Assembly: GCF_902833055.1 (NCBI RefSeq)
Contig: NZ_CADFEJ010000001.1
Span: 310,001-374,000 of the forward strand
Direction of reading: 5' to 3'
Origin: Burkholderia territorii
GTDB lineage: Bacteria; Pseudomonadota; Gammaproteobacteria; Burkholderiales; Burkholderiaceae
DNA: 64,000 nt
The notes beneath the pieces were generated by a model that saw only the letters and a list, made by a program, of their open reading frames with translations, made no database searches and was not told where the DNA came from. The position numbers and the translations under genes were made by a program. Position 1 is the first letter of the stretch. Each line of letters opens with the position of its first letter. This document shows positions 1-8,460 of this stretch, piece after piece.

Positions 1-698
1 GGGTACGGCGCGCGGTACTGGTCGAAACGCTGCAGCACGATGCTTTCGTTCGGCGTCCACTTGACGAGCTGGTACGGGCCCGAGCCCGCATCGTTGGTCC
101 TCAGCCACGCGCTGCCGAAATCGTTGCCTTGCTGGTGCGACATCAGCAGCTTCTTGTCGAGCACCGACGCCGGACACGCGCTCAGCACGTTGAGCACGAA
201 GCTCGGCGCGTACTTGCGGTCGGTTTCGAGCACGAAGGTTTGCGCGTCGATCGCACGCACCTTCTGCATCACGTTCGCCTTCGTGAGGCCGAGATCGGCG
301 AGCACGCCGGCCGGGCCCTTGTCGAGCAGGATGGTGCGCTGCAGCGACCACGCGACGTCGTCGGCGGTGACCGGGTTGCCCGAGTGGAACGTGACGCCGG
401 GGCGCAGCTTGAACGTGTAGGTGACGCCGTCGGCGCCGACCGACCATGATTGTGCGATCTGCCCGTCGAAGCGCGTCGGATCCTTCAGGTCGACCCGCAC
501 GAGCCGTTCGTAGGTGTTCGCGACGTACTCGGACGGCACGAGCTCGTAGATTTCACTCGGATCGAGGGTCGTGAATTCGCCGAGCTGGGTGGCGACGACG
601 AAGATGCCGGGCGGCGTCGCGGCCTGCGCCGGCAGCGCCGGAACGAGTGCGACGAGCGCGGCGCTGACGAACAGCCGGGACAGCAGATGCTTCATGCG
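1..698 (-). CDS. ABC transporter substrate-binding protein, dipeptide/oligopeptide family (3' end outside window)
   Basis: Reading leftward from ATG at 698, the first 232 codons of a periplasmic binding protein of the SBP_bac_5 (DppA/OppA/NikA) type are visible; the rest lies beyond the window. The first ~26 residues form a signal peptide ending in PAQA. The mature part has the family's early signature, a stretch around LDPSEIYELVPSEYVANTYE followed by TYTFKLRPGVTFHSGNPVTA and the DDVAWSLQR helix, where these proteins begin their ligand fold. Expected role: binding a peptide or related solute in the periplasm for an ABC importer, whose permease and ATPase genes would lie to the left. The exact ligand cannot be deduced. 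No Cys lipobox is seen, so the protein should be soluble in the periplasm. Confidence 0.9.
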
Positions 699-833
699 GG
701 CTCCGTTGAAAGGGAATCGTGGTGCGATTCTCTCATCGACGGCAGCCCGGATGAAAAAATTCGACGAGCGCGCAGGTCGGCGCCCGGATGATGCGGGGTG
801 CGGGCCGGGCGGGGCGCCCGGCACCGGCGGCGG

Positions 834-1169
834 TCAGATCACGCAGCGCGCGATCGCGAAGCGCATCGCTTCCTCGGCCGGCTCGTTGCCCGAGCCGCGC
901 ACGACCTTGACGACCGAACCGTTGCCCGACGGCGTGAGCGTGACGAAATACGAGCGCGACCCGACGGTGATGTCGGTCACGCCGTTGTGCTGCGACTGCT
1001 CGGTGCCGGACAGGCGGCTGTAGAGGCAGTTTGCGATCGCGTAGGCCGGGCGCGCGGACGACACGTAGATCATCGGTGCCGAACCGGACGCGGCCGAATC
1101 GGACGAGGGCGCCGAGCCGCAGGCGGCGAGCAGGGCGGCGGGAAGGAGCAGCAGGAATCGTTTCATCAT
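834..1169 (-). CDS. Small conserved lipoprotein, function unknown
   Basis: A 111-residue protein beginning MMKRF with a short hydrophobic signal sequence and a clear lipobox (LLAAC) near residue 17, so it should be lipidated and held in a membrane. The mature part is small and has two further cysteines (ANCLY and the C-terminal ARCVI) that could form a disulfide. Longer upstream in-frame starts exist, but they would put 48 arginine-rich residues ahead of the signal peptide, so the start at 1169 (or the adjacent ATG at 1166) is preferred. I do not recognise a named domain. It stands alone between the binding protein and another small exported gene, on the same strand. Confidence 0.75.
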   Translation of the reverse strand: MMKRFLLLLPAALLAACGSAPSSDSAASGSAPMIYVSSARPAYAIANCLYSRLSGTEQSQHNGVTDITVGSRSYFVTLTPSGNGSVVKVVRGSGNEPAEEAMRFAIARCVI

Positions 1170-1350
1170 CGGGATCGTCGTGTGTCTCGTGTCGAGGCTG
1201 GGGCGCGGGGTACGCGAAACGCGGAGCTTCGCGACGAAACCGCCGGAATCGTGCCGTTCCTGACGGTCGATTCGGGTGGCGGCTGACGTCGGAGTATACC
1301 CGCGGCATTCCACGCGATCTGCCTGCTGAAACGATTCGATACAACAAGCA

Positions 1351-1375
1351 CCCGCTGCCGCATGGCGGCAGCGGG
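1351..1375 (-). terminator. Hairpin downstream of the 1411-1740 gene
   Basis: A perfect 11-bp stem (CCCGCTGCCGC pairing with GCGGCAGCGGG) with a 3-base loop lies 35 bp past the stop of the small exported gene. On the minus strand it is followed by TGCTTGTTGT, a weak T-rich tail, so termination is likely but not of the strongest kind. Confidence 0.5.
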
Positions 1376-1410
1376 CGTTTCAAGCGATGGCGAATCGACG
1401 CTTGCCGGCG

Positions 1411-1740
1411 TTACTGGCCGATCTTGTGGCTGACCGCATTTTCCTGCTGGTTCAGCACGTGCTTTTCGCTCTGCGTAATGTGGCCGTGATCCTGCGCGGC
1501 CATGTCCCGCTCTTCCTGGCGGATCCTGCGGTCGTCACGATGCAGGCGCGCGGCCCGGGCGTGCGACATCTCGCCTTCCTTCACTTCGTGACGGATCCGG
1601 CGATTCTGGTTGGCGAGGCGCTGGTTGACCTCTTCGCGGCGCGGATGCGCTTGCTGCCACGGCGTTTCGGCGAACGCGGTGCCGGTCAGTACCGACATCA
1701 GGGTGGCGGCGATCGCGAGATGGCGGGTAAGGGCTCGCAT
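1411..1740 (-). CDS. Small exported charged protein, function unknown
   Basis: A 109-residue protein with a cleavable signal peptide ending in TAFA just before ETPWQQ. The mature ~85 residues are highly charged and helical, rich in Arg, His, Gln and Glu (for example the HPRREEVNQRLANQNRRIRH stretch), with no hydrophobic segments and no cysteine. Proteins of this pattern recur in Burkholderia and related beta-proteobacteria as periplasmic proteins of unknown function. It is followed by a GC-rich hairpin and appears to be a single-gene unit. Nothing in its neighbours suggests a pathway. Confidence 0.75.
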   Translation of the reverse strand: MRALTRHLAIAATLMSVLTGTAFAETPWQQAHPRREEVNQRLANQNRRIRHEVKEGEMSHARAARLHRDDRRIRQEERDMAAQDHGHITQSEKHVLNQQENAVSHKIGQ

Positions 1741-1900
1741 GACGTTTTCTCCTGTCGTTGCGCGTCACGAAACGTGCGCGCTTGTCGAAAAAACGCTGCG
1801 AGGGCCGCGACTGTTGACGTTTCCGGCTGTATCGATTGCAAGTCTTCATTACAGCGGCCTGGCGGGCGGAGCGTGGGTGGCGCGTCGGCCGTCGAGCCCG

Positions 1901-2821
1901 TCAGGTGAGCCGATACGCGGGGCCCGGTGTCAGTTCCGCCGGCAACGGTTCGCGGTTCAGTTCGAGCAGCGTGCGCTCGATCGTCCGCGTCATCGCGTCG
2001 AGGGCGAGGTGGTTGGGTCCGTCCCCGAACGGCTCGGCGATCGCATGCGCGATCGCATCGAGCGCGATCAGCGTATAGGCCACGAACACGGTCACGAACG
2101 GCGTCGCGGCGCCGATCGAGTCGACGAGGCCGAACGGCAGCAGCACGCAGTACGCGTAGATGGTCCGGTGCAGCAGCACGTCGTACGAGAACGGGATCGG
2201 CGTCGACGCGATGCGCTCGCAGCCGCTCACCATCGACACGAGATCGTCGAGGCGCGCGTCGAGCATCCACAGCCGGGTATCGGCGAGATGGCCGGCGTCG
2301 GCGCGCGCGGCGAACGCTTCGCGCAGCTCATGGACGATCGTGACCGGTGCGAACCGGGCGGCCGCGATGCGTGCACAGGTCGCGTCGTCGAGCAGCGTGC
2401 GCAGGTCCGCCGCGGGATCGGTGCCGCGCAGCTGATGCTTCAACGCATGCACGAACGCGACGACCTTGCGGACGAACGCCTGACGTGCGTGGGCGTCGCC
2501 GTCGATCGCGCCGTAGCAGAGCGCCTGCGACACCAGCGTGCGCGTGGCGGTTAGCACGCCGCCCCACAGCTGCCGTCCTTCGCGATAGCGTTCGTAGCTC
2601 GCGTTGTTGCGAAACCCCGCGAAGATCGCGAGCGTGAGGCCGATCAGCGTGAACGGCGTCGGGTTCAACGGCACCTTCTCGCCGAGCACGCGGCCGCCGC
2701 CCCAAACCGCGACCAGGCTGATCGCGAGCGTCAGCACGAGTTGCGGCAGGATGGTCGGCAGCACCGATCCGTTCCAGACAAGCAGCATGCGAAGCCAGTG
2801 CTCGCGCGGCCGAACGATCAT
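1901..2821 (-). CDS. Bestrophin-family (UPF0187/YneE-like) membrane protein
   Basis: A 306-residue membrane protein of the bacterial bestrophin-like family, whose members form pentameric ion channels in the inner membrane. Evidence is the N-terminal RPREHWLRMLL stretch, the two hydrophobic segments at about residues 20-45 and 55-70, the family signature around GFRNNASYERYREGRQLWGG, and the later pair of hydrophobic segments near residues 215-250 with PFGLVDSIGAATPFVTVFVA. The start lies only 12 bp beyond the stop of the upstream molybdoenzyme gene, so the two are very probably co-transcribed. Bacterial members conduct mainly cations in studied cases; ion selectivity here is not visible from sequence. 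Confidence 0.88.
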   Translation of the reverse strand: MIVRPREHWLRMLLVWNGSVLPTILPQLVLTLAISLVAVWGGGRVLGEKVPLNPTPFTLIGLTLAIFAGFRNNASYERYREGRQLWGGVLTATRTLVSQALCYGAIDGDAHARQAFVRKVVAFVHALKHQLRGTDPAADLRTLLDDATCARIAAARFAPVTIVHELREAFAARADAGHLADTRLWMLDARLDDLVSMVSGCERIASTPIPFSYDVLLHRTIYAYCVLLPFGLVDSIGAATPFVTVFVAYTLIALDAIAHAIAEPFGDGPNHLALDAMTRTIERTLLELNREPLPAELTPGPAYRLT

Positions 2822-2833
2822 CGCGGCGCTCCG

Positions 2834-5158
2834 TCAGGCGGCGGCCGATGCCGGCGCGGCCGCGCGATGCAGCAGCACGGGCACCGATTTCGACGTCGGC
2901 GTGTTGCATACGTCGCCGACGCTGTCGAGCGGAACCAGCGGGTTCGTTTCCGGGTAGTACGCGCCGATGCAGCCGCGCGGAATGTCGTATTCGACGAGCA
3001 GGAAACCGTCCGCGCGCCGCTCGATGCCGTCGTGCCACACCGTTTCCATGTCCACCCATTCGCCGGCCTTCAGGCCGAGCATCGCGAGATCGTCGCGATT
3101 GATGAAGACCACGCGGCGTTGGCCGTACACGCCGCGATAGCGATCGTCGAGCCCGTAGACGGTCGTGTTGTACTGGTCGTGCGAGCGCGTCGTCATCAGC
3201 GTCATCAGGCGCTCGCCGTGCAGCGCGCGGGCGCGCTGGATCGGCGTGTCGGTCGGCAGCGCATGCGCGATGAAGTTCGCCTTGCCCGTCGGCGTCAGCC
3301 ATTCGCGCTCGCGCGACGCGACGCGCAGGTGGAAGCCGCCCGGCCGCGCAATACGCGTGTTGTAGTCGTGGAAGCCGTCGACGGTCGCCTCGATCGCGTC
3401 GCGGATTTTCGCGTAGTCGTCCTTGTATGCGAGCCAGTCGATCTTGCCGCTGCCGAACAGCGCGTGGCCGATGTGCGCGACGATCGCGGGCTCCGACATC
3501 AGGTTCGGCGACGCCGGCTTGTTCATCCCGTACGACACGTGGACCATGCTCATCGAATCCTCGACCGTCACGCCCTGCGCGACGTTGTCCTGCAGGTCGA
3601 TCTCGGTGCGGCCGAGCGTCGGCAGGATCAGCGCATCGCGGCCGTGGATCAGGTGACTGCGGTTCAGCTTCGTCGTGATGTGCACGGACAGATCGCAGCG
3701 GCGCATGCCTTCCCATGTGCGCGGCGTGTCGGGCGTCGCCATCGCGAAGTTGCCGCCGAGACCGATCAGCACCTTCACGCGGCCTTCGAGCATGCCTTCG
3801 ATGGTTTCGACGACGTCGTAGCCGTGGTGGCGCGGCGGCGTGAAGTCGAACACGTTGCCGAGCCGGTCGAGGAACGCCTGCGACGGCTTTTCCTCGATGC
3901 CGACCGTGCGGTTGCCCTGCACGTTCGAGTGGCCGCGCACCGGGCACAGGCCCGCGCCGGGGCGGCCGATGTTGCCGCGCATCAGCATCAGGTTCGTCAG
4001 CATCTGCACGGTTGCGACCGAATGCTTGTGCTGCGTGATGCCCATCCCCCAGGTCGCGATCACGCGCTGGCTGCGCGCATAGAGCTGCGCGAGGCCGTCG
4101 ATCTGCTCGTACGGCACGCCGCTTTCGGCCGTCAGCGCGGACCAGCTTTCGTTGCGCAGATCGTCGGCGAACGCATCGAAGCCGGCCGTGTGCGCGTCGA
4201 TGAACGCGGTGTCGACGACACGCGGCGCACTGGCGGCGCGCGCGGCATCGTCGAGTTCGAGCACGCGCTTCGCCATGCCCTTGATCAGCGCGAAATCGCC
4301 GCCGATCGTCGGCTGGATGAAGGTCGACGCGATGTTGGTACCCGACATCGTCAGCATCTCGAGCGGGCTTTGCGGATCGGCGAAGCGCTCGAGTCCGCGT
4401 TCCTTCAACGGATTGATCGACACGATCGTCGCGCCGCGCTTCGCGCATTCGCGCAGCTCGCCCATCATCCGCGGATGGTTGGTTGCCGGGTTCTGGCCGA
4501 AGATCAGCAGCGTGTCCGCGTGCTCGAAATCGTCGAGCGTGACGGTGCCCTTGCCGACGCCGACCGACGCCGGCAGCCCGCGGCTCGTCGCCTCGTGGCA
4601 CATGTTCGAGCAGTCGGGGAAGTTGTTCGTGCCGTACATCCGCACGAGCAGCTGGTACAGGAACGCCGCCTCGTTGCTCGCGCGGCCGGACGTGTAGAAC
4701 GCCGCCTGGTTCGGGTCGGGCAGCGCGCGCAGGTGGCGCGCGATCAGCTTGAATGCGTCGTCCCACGCGATCGGCACGTAGCGGTCGGTCCGCGCGTCGT
4801 ACACCATCGGGTCGGTCAGGCGGCCGTGCTGTTCGAGTTCGAAATCCGTCTGTTCGAGCAGCTCGGTGACGGTGTGCGCGGCGAAGAATTCAGGCGTCAC
4901 GCGCTTGCTCGTCGCCTCGGCGGCCACGGCCTTCACGCCGTTTTCGCAGAATTCGAACGTCGATGCATGCTGGCGGTCGGGCCACGCGCAGCCCGGGCAG
5001 TCGAAGCCGTCCGGCTGGTTCTGGCGCAGCAGCGTGCGGTAGTTGCCGCCCGCGACCTTTTCCTTGATCAGGTTGATCGTGACGGCTTTCAGCGCGCCCC
5101 AGCCGGCGGCCGGGTGGGTGTAGGGTTCGATGCGCGCGGCGGCGGATTTCTTTTTCAT
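2834..5158 (-). CDS. FdhF/YdeP-family molybdopterin oxidoreductase
   Basis: A 774-residue enzyme of the molybdopterin oxidoreductase superfamily, in the subgroup with E. coli YdeP annotated as formate-dehydrogenase-like alpha subunit. The N-terminus carries a cysteine cluster (DCPGCAWPD, then FEFCENG) expected to bind one Fe-S cluster. Molybdopterin-binding stretches follow, such as FYTSGRASNEAAFLYQLL, FPDCSNMCHEATS and LLIFGQNPATNHPRMM, and the C-terminal dinucleotide-binding domain begins near LMTLMTTRSHDQYNTTVYG. There is no twin-arginine signal, so it should be cytoplasmic. The start MKKKSA at 5158 is preferred over a 21-residue upstream extension that would overlap the inverted repeat region. 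Substrate unknown; E. coli YdeP is linked to acid resistance, not proven formate oxidation. Divergent from a MocR regulator and co-transcribed with the bestrophin gene. Confidence 0.9.
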   Translation of the reverse strand: MKKKSAAARIEPYTHPAAGWGALKAVTINLIKEKVAGGNYRTLLRQNQPDGFDCPGCAWPDRQHASTFEFCENGVKAVAAEATSKRVTPEFFAAHTVTELLEQTDFELEQHGRLTDPMVYDARTDRYVPIAWDDAFKLIARHLRALPDPNQAAFYTSGRASNEAAFLYQLLVRMYGTNNFPDCSNMCHEATSRGLPASVGVGKGTVTLDDFEHADTLLIFGQNPATNHPRMMGELRECAKRGATIVSINPLKERGLERFADPQSPLEMLTMSGTNIASTFIQPTIGGDFALIKGMAKRVLELDDAARAASAPRVVDTAFIDAHTAGFDAFADDLRNESWSALTAESGVPYEQIDGLAQLYARSQRVIATWGMGITQHKHSVATVQMLTNLMLMRGNIGRPGAGLCPVRGHSNVQGNRTVGIEEKPSQAFLDRLGNVFDFTPPRHHGYDVVETIEGMLEGRVKVLIGLGGNFAMATPDTPRTWEGMRRCDLSVHITTKLNRSHLIHGRDALILPTLGRTEIDLQDNVAQGVTVEDSMSMVHVSYGMNKPASPNLMSEPAIVAHIGHALFGSGKIDWLAYKDDYAKIRDAIEATVDGFHDYNTRIARPGGFHLRVASREREWLTPTGKANFIAHALPTDTPIQRARALHGERLMTLMTTRSHDQYNTTVYGLDDRYRGVYGQRRVVFINRDDLAMLGLKAGEWVDMETVWHDGIERRADGFLLVEYDIPRGCIGAYYPETNPLVPLDSVGDVCNTPTSKSVPVLLHRAAAPASAAA

Positions 5159-5242
5159 GATGCGTGTGTCGGGATCGATGCACGGAGCGTACGCGCGGTG
5201 CGCGCGCCGCTGTGTGTACACCTTTCATCTTCAAAAAAGAGT

Positions 5243-5280
5243 ACAGTTGCGGCCAGTCAGGCAATGCGGGCCGCAACTGT
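5243..5280. promoter_or_regulatory. 12-bp inverted repeat between the molybdoenzyme gene and the MocR gene
   Basis: Two perfect 12-bp arms, ACAGTTGCGGCC and GGCCGCAACTGT, are separated by 14 bases in the divergent intergenic region, 30 bp before the MocR start. MocR-type regulators bind paired half-sites in exactly such positions, so this is a likely operator for autoregulation and perhaps for the divergent fdhF-type gene. Confidence 0.6.
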
Positions 5281-5310
5281 GTTGTTGAAGGGAAGTTGAA
5301 AGGGAGGCGC

Positions 5311-6732
5311 GTGAAGCGTTACGAACAACTGGCCGACGATCTGCAGGCGCAGATCGAGCGCGGCGTGTACCGGCCCGGCGAGCGGATTCCGTCGGTGCGT
5401 CAGGCGAGCCGGCAGCAGCAGCTCAGCGTGACGACCGTGCTGCGCGCGTATCTCGTGCTCGAGAGCCGCGGACTGATCGAGAGCCGGCCGCAGTCGGGTT
5501 ACTTCGTGCGGGCGCGGGCCGCGGTGCCCGCGGCGGCCGAGCTGCACGTGTCGGCACCGGCCGCCGAGCCGTCGGCGGTGGACGTGAGCCGGCTCGTGCT
5601 GTCGACGCTGCGCTCGATCGCGCGCGACGACGCGGTGCCGCTCGGTTCGCCGTATCCCGATGCGTCGCAGTTCCCGGTGCAGCGCCTTGCGCGCTACGCG
5701 CAGGCAATCGGCCGGCGCCGCACGCGCTGGGGCGTGATCGACGATCTGCCGCCCGGCAACCAGGAACTGATCCGCCAGATCGCGCGGCGCTACGCGGAGC
5801 GAGGCATCCAGGTCGAACCGGGCGAGATCGTGATGACGATCGGCGCGACGGAAGCGATCAACCTGTGCCTGCAGGCCGTCGCCAAGCCCGGCGACACGAT
5901 CGCGGTGGAGTCGCCGACGTTCTACGCGATGCTGCACGCGATCGAGCGGATGGGCATGCGTGCGCTCGAAGTGGCGACGCATCCGGGCGACGGCATCGAT
6001 CTCGACGCGCTCGAACGGATCCTCGCGCGTGAGCGCATCGCCGCCTGCATGGTGATGCCGAACTTCCACAACCCGCTCGGCTTCCAGATGCCCGATGCGC
6101 GCAAGCGTGCGCTCGTGGAGCTGCTCGCGAAGCACGACGTACCGGCGATCGAGAGCGACGTCTATCACGAGCTGCATTACGGCGACACGACGCCGAGTGC
6201 GCTGAAGTCGTACGACCGCCACGGCCTCGTGCTGCACTGCGCGTCGTTCACGAAGAGCCTGTCGCCGCGCTACCGGATCGGCTGGGCGATGCCCGGCCGC
6301 TACCGCGACCAGGTCGAGAAGCTGAAATTCCTGAACACGCTCGCGACGCCCGCGATCGAGCAGCTCGCGATCGCCGAATACCTGAAGTACGACGGCTACG
6401 ATTTCCACCTGCGGCGCATGCGCAAGCAGTATGCGCAGCAGGCGAGCCTGATGAGCGCGCTGGTGCGGCGCTTCTTCCCGGAAGGCACGCGATTGTCGCA
6501 GCCGCAAGGCGGGTATGTGCTGTGGGTCGAGTTGCCGCCGCCGGTCGATGCGATGAAGCTGTATGCGCTCGCGCTCGCACAGGGCATCACGATCGGGCCT
6601 GGCCACATGTTCTCGGCGAGCGCCGATTACCGGCACTTCATCCGTCTCAACTACAGTTATCCGTGGTCGCGGCAGATCGAGGATGCGCTGAAGGTGGTGG
6701 GACGGCTCGCGTCCGAATGCGCCGCGCGGTGA
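5311..6732 (+). CDS. MocR-type regulator: GntR winged helix fused to a class I aminotransferase domain
   Basis: A 473-residue protein with an N-terminal GntR winged-helix DNA-binding domain (about residues 1-72, ending in GLIESRPQSGYFVRAR) and a PLP-binding aminotransferase-like domain (about 110-465). The PLP lysine is K315 within SFTKSLSPRYRIGW. GTG at 5311 is taken as the start because it directly precedes the winged helix and follows an AGGGAGG ribosome site; upstream in-frame ATGs lie in low-complexity sequence across the inverted repeat. Family members (GabR, PdxR, TauR) sense amines or PLP adducts and are usually regulators, not transaminases. The divergent partner gene is a molybdoenzyme, which is not a usual target; effector unknown. 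Confidence 0.92.
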   Translation: MKRYEQLADDLQAQIERGVYRPGERIPSVRQASRQQQLSVTTVLRAYLVLESRGLIESRPQSGYFVRARAAVPAAAELHVSAPAAEPSAVDVSRLVLSTLRSIARDDAVPLGSPYPDASQFPVQRLARYAQAIGRRRTRWGVIDDLPPGNQELIRQIARRYAERGIQVEPGEIVMTIGATEAINLCLQAVAKPGDTIAVESPTFYAMLHAIERMGMRALEVATHPGDGIDLDALERILARERIAACMVMPNFHNPLGFQMPDARKRALVELLAKHDVPAIESDVYHELHYGDTTPSALKSYDRHGLVLHCASFTKSLSPRYRIGWAMPGRYRDQVEKLKFLNTLATPAIEQLAIAEYLKYDGYDFHLRRMRKQYAQQASLMSALVRRFFPEGTRLSQPQGGYVLWVELPPPVDAMKLYALALAQGITIGPGHMFSASADYRHFIRLNYSYPWSRQIEDALKVVGRLASECAAR

Positions 6733-6799
6733 GCGGCGCCATGCGCGCCGCGATGCCGCGCTGCCGGCGGCGACCCGTTGCGGGCCGCCGCAGCGAGCA

Positions 6800-8041
6800 T
6801 TACAGTGCGTGCGGCGCGGGCTGGTCGGCTTGCACCGCGCCGGCCATCCGGCGCATGTCGAAGCCGGATGGATGCTGGTACACGCGCAGCCCGAACTCCG
6901 GCAGCACCGCGATCAGATGATCGAACAGGTCGGACTGGATCGCCTCGTAGTCGACCCAGGTCGTCGTGTCGGTGAAGCAGTACAGTTCGAGCGGAATGCC
7001 CTCGGCCGTCAGCGGCAACTGGCGTGCCATGCATGTCATGTCGCGGCGGATTCGCGGATGGCCCTTCAGGTAGTTCGCGACGTACGCGCGGAACGTGCCG
7101 AGGTTCGTCAGCTGACGGCGGTTCGCCGGGCATTCGCCGGCCGCGCCGAGCGTGCCGTTCCATTGCGAGATCGCATCGATCTTGTCTTCGAGGTAGTCCT
7201 TCAGAAGCGTCAGGCGTTCGAGCCGTTCGATCTCGTCGTTGCCGAGAAAGCGCACGCTGGTCGCGTCGATGAACAGCGCGCGCTTGATGCGGCGTCCGCC
7301 GGCCTCCGTCATCCCGCGCCAGTTCTGGTAGCTCTCGGTGATCAGCTTCCATGTAGGCACCGTGATGATCGTGTGATCGAAGTTCGCGACCTTGACCGTG
7401 TTCAGCGTGATGTCGATCACCGTGCCGTCCGCGCCGGCCGACGGCATCGTGATCCAGTCGCCGATCCGCAGCATGTCGTTCGACGACAGCTGCACGCCGG
7501 CAACGAGACCAAGCAGCGTGTCCTTGAAGATCAGCATCAGCACCGCCGACATCGCGCCGATGCCCGACAGCAGCAGGCCGATCTGCTTGCCGGTCGCGTC
7601 GCCGATCACGACGAGCGCGGCCGTGATGAACATCACGAGCTTGACGAGCTGCATCGCGCCTTTCAGCGACAGGCGCGGCTGGTCGCGCCGGCTCGTGCGA
7701 TGCGTGTGCTCGAGCGCGGACAGCGTCGTGCTGATCGTCATCGACACCAGGAACACGATCAGCGCGAACAGCACCTTGTCGGCGGCCTGCGCGGCCACGG
7801 CAGGGATGCCGGGCACCGCGCCGAGCCCGAGCTTGATCACGACGAACGGCACGATGCGGTTCAGCCATTTGAACGCGCCGAACTCGAACAGCGCGTCGTC
7901 GATGCGGGTGGCCGACAGCCGCGCAAGACGCGCGACGACGCGGAACAGCAGGAAATGGACGGCGGCCGCGATCGCGCCGGCGGCCGCGAGCAGGATGAGG
8001 ACGCCGACGAGCGGCGCAAACCAGGATTCGTTCAGGGTCAT
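6800..8041 (-). CDS. MscS-family mechanosensitive channel, YbdG-like
   Basis: A 413-residue inner-membrane channel protein of the small-conductance mechanosensitive family. Five hydrophobic segments occupy roughly residues 8-190; the pore-lining helix region is around IGLLLSGIGAMSAVLMLIF followed by KDTLLGLVAGVQLSSNDML, and the beta domain follows with RIGDWITMPSAGADGTVIDI. The long soluble C-terminal part with FTDTTTWVDYEAIQSDLFDH and YQHPSGFDMR is typical of the YbdG branch rather than the short MscS. The start MTLNES is chosen because it leads directly into the first membrane segment. It acts as a pressure valve in osmotic downshock. Convergent with the MocR gene; no operon partners. Confidence 0.9.
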   Translation of the reverse strand: MTLNESWFAPLVGVLILLAAAGAIAAAVHFLLFRVVARLARLSATRIDDALFEFGAFKWLNRIVPFVVIKLGLGAVPGIPAVAAQAADKVLFALIVFLVSMTISTTLSALEHTHRTSRRDQPRLSLKGAMQLVKLVMFITAALVVIGDATGKQIGLLLSGIGAMSAVLMLIFKDTLLGLVAGVQLSSNDMLRIGDWITMPSAGADGTVIDITLNTVKVANFDHTIITVPTWKLITESYQNWRGMTEAGGRRIKRALFIDATSVRFLGNDEIERLERLTLLKDYLEDKIDAISQWNGTLGAAGECPANRRQLTNLGTFRAYVANYLKGHPRIRRDMTCMARQLPLTAEGIPLELYCFTDTTTWVDYEAIQSDLFDHLIAVLPEFGLRVYQHPSGFDMRRMAGAVQADQPAPHAL

Positions 8042-8460
8042 GGGGGCAGGAAGGGTATTGCTCGTGGGTTGAATCTGCGCCGCGATGCGGCGCGCACCCG
8101 GTGAAGGGTGTATGAAAGGGACCGTGATTGTGCCATCGGGTTCCGGCCGCATGTCGCGAATGCATGACGCAGGGCGCCGGAACAATGCCGAGGTTGCGTG
8201 GCACCGCCCGATTTTCATGCTTCGCAACACACTGCGCGCGTTGCGGCAATGCCCGCTCGGAGCCCGTGTCGCATAGCGGCAAGCGGGGAAGAAGGTGCCC
8301 GGCTCGCTGCATCTGTCGTGGCTCTCCACGCGCATTGCGCGCGGCGGCAAGCGCGGCATCGACAAGGCCTGGCATTGGCCGCAAGGGTTCGTCAGCAGTG
8401 TCTGGCTGCTGCGGCACAACCCGAACGGTTTGGCGATGACGTTCGACGCGGCGCCGGCAT
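8042..8460. other. 419-bp stretch without a supported gene
   Basis: Between the MscS-type gene start and the stop of the MFS gene. Short open frames exist on both strands but have no ribosome site, no family signature and erratic composition. It must hold the promoter of the leftward MscS-type gene. I see nothing else in it. Confidence 0.5.

Noticed and set aside
2741..5299. Open frame of about 850 codons antisense to the molybdoenzyme gene
   Set aside because: Shadow frame without family features, extending into the intergenic inverted repeat.
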